A DNA stretch of 64,000 nucleotides from Lachnospiraceae bacterium (GTDB lineage Bacteria; Bacillota; Clostridia; Lachnospirales; Lachnospiraceae): contig CABJAV010000013.1 of the NCBI GenBank assembly GCA_902363675.1, positions 25,233 through 89,232 of the forward strand. The letters are read 5' to 3'. Position 1 is the stretch's first letter, and each line of letters opens with the position of its first letter. A program made the translations under genes and the position numbers. Below are positions 20,231-27,052 of this stretch, in pieces. Below the pieces are notes generated by a model. It saw only the letters and a program-made list of their open reading frames with translations, was not told the origin of the DNA and ran no database searches.

Positions 20231-22351
20231 ATGTCAAGGACTTCAAAGATTACAGCACTTTATGAGCGTTTATCAAGAGATGATGACCTTAATGGTGAGT
20301 CAAATTCAATAACCAACCAAAAACAATACTTGGAAGATTACGCCCGAAGAAATGGCTTTACGAATATCCGCCATTTTACTGACGATGGTTTTTCGGGTGT
20401 GAATTTCAATCGTCCGAGTTTTCAGGAGTTGATTAAGGAAGTAGAAGCAGGAAATGTCGCAACGATTATTGTTAAGGATATGAGCCGATTAGGACGAAAC
20501 TATCTGCAAGTCGGCTTTTATACGGAAGTTCTGTTCCCACAGAAAGATGTCCGTTTTCTTGCAATAAACAACAGCATTGACAGTAATAATGCTTCTGATA
20601 ATGACTTTGCCCCATTTTTGAATATAATGAACGAATGGTACGCCAAAGACACAAGCAATAAAATCAAGGCTGTGTTTGACGCCCGTATGAAAGACGGGAA
20701 GCGTTGCAGTGGTTCAATCCCTTATGGATATAACCGATTAGCAACCGACAAACAAACGCTTGTCGTTGACCCTGTGGCTTCTGAGGTAGTAAAGCGTATC
20801 TTTCTGCTTGCCAACGAGGGAAAAAGTCCGAGAGCAATCGCTGAATTGCTTACCGAAGAAAAGGTTTTAATTCCGGCGGCACACGCAAGGGAATATCACC
20901 CCGAACAGTATAATGGAATAAAGTTTACAGACCCGTATCTTTGGGGAATGTCAACCATAAGAGGGATTTTAAGCAGACAGGAATATCTCGGTCATACCGT
21001 TTTGCGTAAATCGGTCAGTACGAATTTCAAACTGCACAAAAGGAAGAATACCGATGAAGATGAACAGTATGTATTTTATAATACGCACGAGCCTATCATC
21101 ACGCAGGAACTTTGGGACAGCGTTCAGAAGCGAAAGAAACGAGCAAACAGAACAGCCACAAAAGGTACGCATAGCAACCGTTTAAGCGGTTATCTGTACT
21201 GTGCAGATTGTGGAAGAAGAATGACCCTGCAAACGCATTACAGTAAAAAAGACCGTTCGGTGCAGTATTCTTACCGTTGCGGTGGGTATGCAAGCAAAGT
21301 AAACTCCTGCTCTGCCCATTCAATTAGTGCTGATAATGTTGAAACCTTGATATTATCGGCTGTAAAACGATTATCAAGATTTGTTCTGAATGACGAAGAA
21401 GCCTTTGCAAAAGAACTTCAAGCCTTATGGAATGAAAAGCAGACAGAAAAGCCAAAGCAGAATAAATCGGAATTGCTCCGTTTTCAGAAGCGATACGATG
21501 AGCTTTCCAAACTCATTCGTGGTTTGTATGAAAATCTTGTTTCGGGTTTACTGCCCGAAAGACAGTACAAGCAACTGATGAAGCAGTACGATGACGAGCA
21601 GGCTGAACTGGAAACGAAGATTGAAGTAATGGAAAAGGAACTTGCCGAAGAAAAAGTAAATGCTGTTGATATTAAGCATTTCATTTCTTTAATTCGCAAG
21701 TGCAAAGAGCCGACAGAAATTTCCGATTTGATGTTTGCTGAACTCATTGACAAGATTGTGGTATATGAAGCAGAGGGTGTGGGAAAAGCAAGGACACAAA
21801 AGGTTGATATTTACTTCAACTATGTCGGGCGGGTCGATATTGCCTATACAGAAGAAGAACTTGCTGAAATAAAGGCACAGGAAGAACAGATCGAGATGGA
21901 ACGCTTGGCAAAACAGCGTGAGCGTGAAAAAGCCTACCGAGAGAAGCGAAAGGCGAAAAAACTCGCTGAAACCGGTGGAGAAATCGTCAAGACAAAGATA
22001 TGCCCTCACTGTCAAAAAGAGTTTGTGCCTACAAGTAACCGACAGATATTCTGTTCAAAGGATTGCTGCTATCAGGCAAGGCAGGACCAAAAGAAAGCCG
22101 ACAGAGAAGCAGAAAGAGGAAATCATTATTATCGTCAGCGTGTCTGTGCTGTGTGTGGCAGTACCTACTGGCCTACACATAGTCAGCAGAAATTCTGTTC
22201 CGAGGAATGTCAAAAGCAAAACCACAACGAGAAATCTTTGGAATTTTATCACAAGAAGCAAAAGGAGAAATCAGAATGCAAAGATTTATTACAGACGAAA
22301 GAACTGGTATCCAGTACGAACTCATCGGAGATTATTACTATCCCTGCTTGA
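20231..22351 (+). CDS. tnpX: Large serine recombinase TnpX
   Basis: A 706-residue recombinase that catalyses excision and insertion of the transposon. The resolvase domain is N-terminal (YERLSRDD with Ser15 as the likely nucleophile; VKDMSRLGRN near 85), followed by the recombinase domain, a zinc-ribbon (CADCGRRM), a coiled coil and a DUF4368-like region. The C-terminus is extended by two more Cys-rich modules (CPHCQKEF...FCSKDCC and CAVCGSTY...FCSEEC). AAAGGAGG lies upstream. The 3' end overlaps tnpV by about 75 bases. The extended double zinc-finger tail is longer than in plain TnpX. Confidence 0.95.
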   Translation: MSRTSKITALYERLSRDDDLNGESNSITNQKQYLEDYARRNGFTNIRHFTDDGFSGVNFNRPSFQELIKEVEAGNVATIIVKDMSRLGRNYLQVGFYTEVLFPQKDVRFLAINNSIDSNNASDNDFAPFLNIMNEWYAKDTSNKIKAVFDARMKDGKRCSGSIPYGYNRLATDKQTLVVDPVASEVVKRIFLLANEGKSPRAIAELLTEEKVLIPAAHAREYHPEQYNGIKFTDPYLWGMSTIRGILSRQEYLGHTVLRKSVSTNFKLHKRKNTDEDEQYVFYNTHEPIITQELWDSVQKRKKRANRTATKGTHSNRLSGYLYCADCGRRMTLQTHYSKKDRSVQYSYRCGGYASKVNSCSAHSISADNVETLILSAVKRLSRFVLNDEEAFAKELQALWNEKQTEKPKQNKSELLRFQKRYDELSKLIRGLYENLVSGLLPERQYKQLMKQYDDEQAELETKIEVMEKELAEEKVNAVDIKHFISLIRKCKEPTEISDLMFAELIDKIVVYEAEGVGKARTQKVDIYFNYVGRVDIAYTEEELAEIKAQEEQIEMERLAKQREREKAYREKRKAKKLAETGGEIVKTKICPHCQKEFVPTSNRQIFCSKDCCYQARQDQKKADREAERGNHYYRQRVCAVCGSTYWPTHSQQKFCSEECQKQNHNEKSLEFYHKKQKEKSECKDLLQTKELVSSTNSSEIITIPA

Positions 22352-22653
22352 CGATAGAAAACGAAGAACCGTCTACGCTCATAAAATACGGAAGAACGAG
22401 GGAAAAATATTTAAGGGAACACAAGAAAGTCTTATATTTCAATCTGCTTACAAGCGGAAAGTTATATGAACACCTTGCTGAAATTGATACTTCGGCGTGT
22501 AATATGGCGGAGTATCTGATAAAGGAAATGGCAAGAAAACAAGGTGTGACGGAACAACTGAAAGCGGAGGATATGATGAGATGGGTCGGATTGATGAATA
22601 ATATCCGAGCCTGTGCAGATGAGATTGTATTGAACGATATTGTGTATTCCTAA
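22276..22653 (+). CDS. tnpV: TnpV
   Basis: A 125-residue protein of the TnpV family encoded by Tn4451-like elements. The chosen ATG at 22276 follows AAAGGAGAAA, inside the end of tnpX. Conserved features are the KYGRTREKYLREHKK segment, LLTSGKLYEHL and GVTEQLKAEDMMRWV followed by a MNNIRACADEIV helix. It is not required for excision in the known transposons and has no assigned biochemical role. A second homologue lies at 14447-14800, outside this transposon. Confidence 0.88.
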   Translation: MQRFITDERTGIQYELIGDYYYPCLTIENEEPSTLIKYGRTREKYLREHKKVLYFNLLTSGKLYEHLAEIDTSACNMAEYLIKEMARKQGVTEQLKAEDMMRWVGLMNNIRACADEIVLNDIVYS

Positions 22654-22664
22654 TAGCATACCAG

Positions 22665-22710
22665 CCGAAAAGGAACTGCTGTCTTAATTGATGGCAGTTT
22701 TCTTTTTCGG
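22665..22710 (+). terminator. Terminator after tnpV
   Basis: CCGAAAAGGAACTGC pairs imperfectly with GCAGTTTTCTTTTTCGG around a short AT-rich loop. It separates tnpX-tnpV transcription from the independent cargo promoter. Confidence 0.6.
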
Positions 22711-22717
22711 GAAGTAT

Positions 22718-22741
22718 TCAAGAAGTCATTAAGTTGTGAGT
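22718..22741 (+). repeat. 24-bp inverted repeat, left copy
   Basis: TCAAGAAGTCATTAAGTTGT plus GAGT. The reverse complement is found at 26741-26764 with a single mismatch. The pair encloses the cargo gene, tnpY, oriT and tnpZ but not tnpX, tnpV or tnpW. Confidence 0.85.
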
Positions 22742-22763
22742 GTAGTCGAAGTAGTTTGAAGTA

Positions 22764-22792
22764 TTGAAAAAAATGATGACTTTTGTTATAAT
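22764..22792 (+). promoter_or_regulatory. Sigma-A-type promoter for the DD-peptidase cargo gene
   Basis: TTGAAA at 22764-22769 and TATAAT at 22787-22792 are separated by exactly 17 bases, 58 bases before the ATG of the cargo gene. A near-consensus housekeeping promoter suggests constitutive expression. Confidence 0.75.
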
Positions 22793-22849
22793 GTTTAATG
22801 GAAGGTTGTATTTTATAAGGAATAACGAAATGAATTTGTAGGTGAGAGT

Positions 22850-23797
22850 ATGAAGAAGAATAGAAAATACAAAAAGATAAAGATAATAATGGTTTTTACA
22901 ACAGTCTTGCTTATAGCGTTTGTAGCAGTAGTTGGATTATATAAAACAGGGATTTATCGTTTTGATTTTTTTAAGGATGTGTATAAAAAAATCGATTTTC
23001 AACTGAGTACAAATGAGCTTAACATTCCTCAGGACGCTCTTTCGTTTTCTGTTTATGATATTGAACAGGGTGAATATTTATTTTACGAGGGAGATAGCCA
23101 ATTGCCCACAGTAGCAAGTTTGGCAAAACTATTTGTCATTGACTATGCTTTGACAAAAGTTAACTTGGAAGATGTTATTGAAGTAAATCAAGAGGTATTG
23201 GATCTTGTGCCGGCTGGGTCATCTTTAGCAAATCTAAAAGTTGGGAAGTACACAGTAAAAGAAATAATGGAAGCTATGCTTGTTCCTTCGGGAAACGATG
23301 CTGCCTATTCGTTGGCATATTATATTGCTAAAAATGAATTAGGAGAGGGCTATACAGCAACGGAATATATAAATTATTTTATGACAGAGCTAAGTGAGTA
23401 TTTAATTGAAGAAGGCTATTCTAAAACAAATTTGTATAATGATCCGAGCGGGGCAGCTATGTCAGCCGATACACATTTGGATGATATTAATCGTGTAGCC
23501 TTGAAGCTTTATAATTATGATTTTGTTAAAGAATGTGTAGGGAAAAGCACTTTCTCAATTCAAACTCCACAAGGTGAATTTACTTGGAAAAATACCAATA
23601 AGTTTTTAGATAAAAAGTCACCGTACTATAATGAAAATGTAAAAGGAATAAAAACAGGAACTATGGCATCTTCCTATAATATTGTTGTTCTTTATAAAAA
23701 AGATGGCAAGGAATATTTGATTACCTGCTTGGCATCATTATCAGATGAAGGAAGATATAAAGCAGTGCAGTCCGCTATAAATACAATTATTAAATGA
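22850..23797 (+). CDS. Membrane-anchored D-alanyl-D-alanine carboxypeptidase-like protein (S11), transposon cargo
   Basis: A 315-residue serine penicillin-interacting enzyme with an N-terminal membrane anchor (about residues 12-31). The three active-site motifs are present: S90-L-A-K93, S147-G-N149 and K268-T-G270. The C-terminal beta domain of PBP5-type enzymes is absent. It would trim or bind D-Ala-D-Ala stem peptides outside the membrane. It sits where Tn4451 carries catP, has its own promoter and terminator, and is clearly more AT-rich than its neighbours, so it was acquired separately. Whether it alters response to wall-active compounds cannot be read from the sequence. Confidence 0.85.
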   Translation: MKKNRKYKKIKIIMVFTTVLLIAFVAVVGLYKTGIYRFDFFKDVYKKIDFQLSTNELNIPQDALSFSVYDIEQGEYLFYEGDSQLPTVASLAKLFVIDYALTKVNLEDVIEVNQEVLDLVPAGSSLANLKVGKYTVKEIMEAMLVPSGNDAAYSLAYYIAKNELGEGYTATEYINYFMTELSEYLIEEGYSKTNLYNDPSGAAMSADTHLDDINRVALKLYNYDFVKECVGKSTFSIQTPQGEFTWKNTNKFLDKKSPYYNENVKGIKTGTMASSYNIVVLYKKDGKEYLITCLASLSDEGRYKAVQSAINTIIK

Positions 23798-23883
23798 TGT
23801 CGAAATATCTTTTAATTAAAGCGTTAAAGTGTCGTGGACAAGATAAAGATTAGTTTGGTGAAACAACAATAGTTGAAGTACGA

Positions 23884-23912
23884 AAAACATCGTAGAAATA
23901 CGGTGTTTTTTG
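23884..23912 (+). terminator. Terminator after the cargo gene
   Basis: AAAACATCGTA pairs with TACGGTGTTTT around a GAAA loop and is followed by a T-run. No gene is evident in the rest of 23798-24089, which is the leader of the tnpY operon. Confidence 0.65.
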
Positions 23913-24089
23913 TTACCCCAAACCCTACAATTTTATACATAACCACAGGTTAGTACAAATACCTTGTGTGATTTTTTGAAAGGCTTAGAAAGGCAATTTT
24001 GCCCGATTTTCGCCCCGAGAAATGACAGAAACAAGGCAGTAAGTATCTTCCCTGTGGTTTTTTGTTTTCAGGCGGAAAGGAGGATTGAT

Positions 24090-24281
24090 ATGCCGAGAAT
24101 GAGTAAGAAACGGAAACAAGAGTGGGCATTGTTTCTGAATGAAAGAAATCGCATTACCTACAACGAACTTTGCAGAAAATGCAGTAATGACTGTAAGCAG
24201 AGTTTCCGCTGTATCGTGGTGCTCTGCCTGAAGTATTTATCGAAAAGGAGAACGAAGAACAATGATGAAAATGGAAAATGA
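24090..24281 (+). CDS. Small Cys-containing protein upstream of tnpY
   Basis: A 63-residue basic protein starting at ATG 24090 behind AAAGGAGG. It has four cysteines in a CRKCSNDCKQSFRC arrangement, suggesting a small zinc-binding or DNA-binding protein. Its end overlaps the tnpY start by 20 bases. Similar small proteins commonly precede RepA-like genes in Lachnospiraceae mobile elements. The frame is open further upstream to about 23964, but no ribosome-binding site supports the longer form. Confidence 0.65.
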   Translation: MPRMSKKRKQEWALFLNERNRITYNELCRKCSNDCKQSFRCIVVLCLKYLSKRRTKNNDENGK

Positions 24282-25281
24282 GATGAATGTAAATGTACCG
24301 CTTGAAATTATCAAGGCAAGTGAGATTGAACCGAAAGAAGTGAAATGGCTGTGGTATCCGTATATTCCGTTCGGCAAGGTTACGCTCTTGCAGGGCGATC
24401 CTGGCGATGGGAAAAGCAAGTTAATGCTTTCCATAGCCGCCCTGCTCTCAAAGGGAGAACCTCTCCCCTTTACCGAAGAAGAAACAGAGCCTATGACAGT
24501 CATCTATCAGACAACGGAAGATGATGCAGACGATACGGTAGTCCCCCGTTTTAACTCTGCCGGTGGGAACGGAGAAAATCTTATCTTCATCAAAGAAGAT
24601 GAAAAATCTTTATCCTTTGGAGATAACCGTATTGCTGAAGCAATCGAAAGGTATCACGCAAAACTTTTAATTCTTGACCCGATGAGTTCCTATATCGGAG
24701 AGAACTGTTCAATGAACAATGCCAACGAAACAAGGGCAGAGTTTAATCACTTGATTGCAGTTGCAAAAAATACAGGCTGTGCCATCGTGATTATCGCTCA
24801 TATGAACAAGATGAGAGATACCAACCCTCTTTATCGTACCAACGGTTCTATTGATATTGCGGGTGCTGCAAGAAGTATTCTTGCAATCACACGCACACCG
24901 AACAAAGAAGCACCGGCGGAAAGATATATGGTTCAAGTGAAATCCAACCTTGCCCCGACAGGCTCTGCAATTCTCTTTGAGGTTGCAGAAAAGGGAGTGG
25001 ACTTTATTTCTGAAATGGAAATGACAGCAGAAGAAGCGTTCCAGTCCCTTGCCCCTAAAATGGGCAGACCGAACGACAAGGAAATCAAGGCGAAAGAATT
25101 TCTTTTAGAAATGCTGAAAGACGGAGAAATGCTTTCTTCGGATTGCGAAGAAAGACTTGAAGCCGCAGGGTTCAAGAAATCGACCATCAAAAAGGCAAAG
25201 AAGAAAGCAGGCGTTATCTCACGAAAACGAGGCTTTCTGTGGTACTGGTCTTTGCCGATGGGCGATATACCGAGAGAATAA
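24262..25281 (+). CDS. tnpY: RepA-like AAA ATPase (TnpY position)
   Basis: A 339-residue ATPase of the RecA/DnaB-like RepA type. Walker A is GDPGDGKS (residues 45-52), Walker B is LLILDPMSSY near residue 137, and an IIIAHMNK segment follows. The C-terminal part has a small helical domain (KKSTIKKAKKKAGV) typical of RepA proteins. It occupies the tnpY place of Tn4451, whose product also carries a nucleotide-binding motif. Next to a relaxase and an oriT it resembles the replication protein of a small mobilizable plasmid. Start ATG-ATG follows AAAGGAG within the preceding gene. Confidence 0.85.
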   Translation: MMKMENEMNVNVPLEIIKASEIEPKEVKWLWYPYIPFGKVTLLQGDPGDGKSKLMLSIAALLSKGEPLPFTEEETEPMTVIYQTTEDDADDTVVPRFNSAGGNGENLIFIKEDEKSLSFGDNRIAEAIERYHAKLLILDPMSSYIGENCSMNNANETRAEFNHLIAVAKNTGCAIVIIAHMNKMRDTNPLYRTNGSIDIAGAARSILAITRTPNKEAPAERYMVQVKSNLAPTGSAILFEVAEKGVDFISEMEMTAEEAFQSLAPKMGRPNDKEIKAKEFLLEMLKDGEMLSSDCEERLEAAGFKKSTIKKAKKKAGVISRKRGFLWYWSLPMGDIPRE

Positions 25282-25340
25282 AAGCAGGCTGTCTGATGGC
25301 GGGACAGTCTGTTTTTATGATTGAGGTATCTAAAGGAGGT

Positions 25341-25422
25341 CAAGGGGGAACTCCCTTGCCCACGACATCTTTGCAGACGAAGTCTGAAAGTGTCATAGTG
25401 GGTTACACACATTCAAAGAATG
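25341..25422 (+). promoter_or_regulatory. oriT: Candidate oriT for the TnpZ/MobV relaxase
   Basis: CAAGGG/CCCTTG (25341-25358) and CTTT-g-CAGAC-gaa-GTCTGAAAG (25369-25390) are inverted repeats directly upstream of ATAGTGGGTTACAC (25395-25408). The latter closely resembles the pMV158-type nick region ATAGTGTGTTATAC, giving a predicted cut between 25402 and 25403. A further CATTC-aaa-GAATG repeat follows at 25410-25422. The site is 40 bases before the relaxase start, as usual for MobV systems. Confidence 0.7.
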
Positions 25423-25461
25423 TTGTGTAATGGCTTCGCCCTGTCTGGAAAGGAGAGCAAA

Positions 25462-26727
25462 ATGGCAAAAAACAATAAGGCGGATATGAGTTGTGCAAGG
25501 GTAAAAAAGTACACCGCTTCTGATGTGAGTAAGGCAGAAAGACACAACGAACGCAAGAATGAAACCTATGAAAATATGAATGTGATTGTGGAACGAATAC
25601 CCTTTAATGTGCATTTCAAAAAGCCGACAGCCCCGACCTATATGGAACAGTTAAAGCAGATGGAAACAGACGGTCAGGTGTCGCTTCGTGGGTTAAGGAA
25701 AGACGCAACGCTGTTTAATGAGATTGTGATTGATGTGAACACGATGTACTTCGAGCGTAACGGCGGTTATGAATACGCAAAGCAGTTTTATGAAGAAGCC
25801 TATCATTTTATTGAAGAAAAATTCGGTGCGGACAATGTTATATCGGCGGTAATGCACGCTGATGAAATCAATGTAGCCGCAAGCGAAGAACTTGGAAAAG
25901 AGGTTTACCACTATCATCTTCACGCTATGGTTCTGCCTGTGGTGGAGAAAGAAATCTTGTGGAGTAAGCGTTGCAAAGACGAGAAATTGCGAGGAACAGT
26001 TAAGGAAGTGGTTAATCAGATTAGCCATTCAAAGAAATGGAAATCGGATATTCCGATGACCGATGAAAAAGGAAATCCGTTGCTAAGAAAGAACGGGAAA
26101 CCGATGTTCCGAGCTTCGTACAGCATACTGCAAGATGAATTGTTTCACTATATGACGGAACAAGGGTTCAAAGGCTTTCAGCGTGGCGAATACGGAAGTA
26201 CAGCAGAGCATTTGACTTCCCTGCAATATCAAATCCAACAGGACAAAGAGCGATTGGAGAAGTTGCAGAAGCGTATTCAAAAGGAACAGGTTAAGTATGA
26301 GCCTGCCCGTCATATTTCCAAAACCTTAAACGAGATTGACAGTATGGGACAGAAAACATTCACAGGCAAAATGGCAATTTCCCAAAAGGACTATTCTGAG
26401 CTGACTGCCCTTGCCAAAGAGGGTATCACAAGTCGTGCGGAAATCAAAAAATTTGAGCAGAGTGCAAATTTTTACCGACAGAAGTATATGGACAGTGCAA
26501 ACGCATTGGAACGAATGAAAACCAAATACAACGAACTGAAAGAAAAGTGCAGACCTTTTCTTGAAGCGTTGGAACATTTCCCCGAAGTTGCCAAACTTTT
26601 TACCGAAAAAGTGAAGCAACTTTTTTCTTTTAAGGAAGCACAGGAACGAGCCGAAAAAGAAGCAAGGGAAAAAGAAAGACAGGAGCGTATCAAGGCACGA
26701 AAGAGCAAGCGAGGTATGGAAAGATAA
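25462..26727 (+). CDS. tnpZ: MobV-family relaxase (TnpZ, Pre/Mob type)
   Basis: A 421-residue mobilization protein beginning at ATG 25462 behind AAAGGAGAGC; an in-frame ATG at 25420 lies in the oriT repeat and lacks a site. The N-terminal two thirds is the Mob_Pre domain, with metal-binding histidines in HADE (near residue 132) and HYHLHAMVLP (near 150). The C-terminal third is a long coiled coil with a basic end. It should nick oriT and allow transfer using the conjugation pore of a helper element such as the surrounding ICE. Confidence 0.92.
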   Translation: MAKNNKADMSCARVKKYTASDVSKAERHNERKNETYENMNVIVERIPFNVHFKKPTAPTYMEQLKQMETDGQVSLRGLRKDATLFNEIVIDVNTMYFERNGGYEYAKQFYEEAYHFIEEKFGADNVISAVMHADEINVAASEELGKEVYHYHLHAMVLPVVEKEILWSKRCKDEKLRGTVKEVVNQISHSKKWKSDIPMTDEKGNPLLRKNGKPMFRASYSILQDELFHYMTEQGFKGFQRGEYGSTAEHLTSLQYQIQQDKERLEKLQKRIQKEQVKYEPARHISKTLNEIDSMGQKTFTGKMAISQKDYSELTALAKEGITSRAEIKKFEQSANFYRQKYMDSANALERMKTKYNELKEKCRPFLEALEHFPEVAKLFTEKVKQLFSFKEAQERAEKEAREKERQERIKARKSKRGMER

Positions 26728-26740
26728 CCTTTTCCATTAT

Positions 26741-26764
26741 ACTCACGACTTAATGACTTCTTGA
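26741..26764 (-). repeat. 24-bp inverted repeat, right copy
   Basis: ACTCACGACTTAATGACTTC plus TTGA, the reverse complement of 22718-22741 with one mismatch. It lies just after the tnpZ stop. Confidence 0.85.
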
Positions 26765-26790
26765 TATGTTCCGATGAAACAGGCTGTATT

Positions 26791-26820
26791 TGTGGGGTGT
26801 TCCAAACGGAATGCCCCACA
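26791..26820 (+). promoter_or_regulatory. Hairpin between tnpZ and tnpW
   Basis: TGTGGGGTGTTCC pairs with GGAATGCCCCACA around AAAC. No T-run follows, so it is more likely a leader or processing structure for tnpW than a simple terminator. Confidence 0.5.
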
Positions 26821-26850
26821 ATCAATTTATGAAAAGGAGAAAATGATTAT

Positions 26851-27039
26851 ATGAAAGAGAATATTTTATCTTATACAACACGAATAGGCAAAACAACTTT
26901 TATTGTAAATGTGAAGCAATCGGAAAGTGCGAAGAAGCCTTTGAATACGGTGTTTCAAGAGATATGCAGACACGAGATGTTAGGAGATTTTTCAGCGGAT
27001 AAATATTTGAATTTAGAAAACTTACAAAAATCATCTTGA
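26851..27039 (+). CDS. tnpW: TnpW-like protein
   Basis: A 62-residue protein with an N-terminal TTRIGKTTFIVNVKQSES segment that resembles TnpW, the small conserved protein at the end of Tn4451-like transposons. ATG follows AAAAGGAG. It ends 14 bases before the right GAGGG junction. The function is unknown. Confidence 0.75.
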   Translation: MKENILSYTTRIGKTTFIVNVKQSESAKKPLNTVFQEICRHEMLGDFSADKYLNLENLQKSS

Positions 27040-27052
27040 CAAACTCGTTCCC

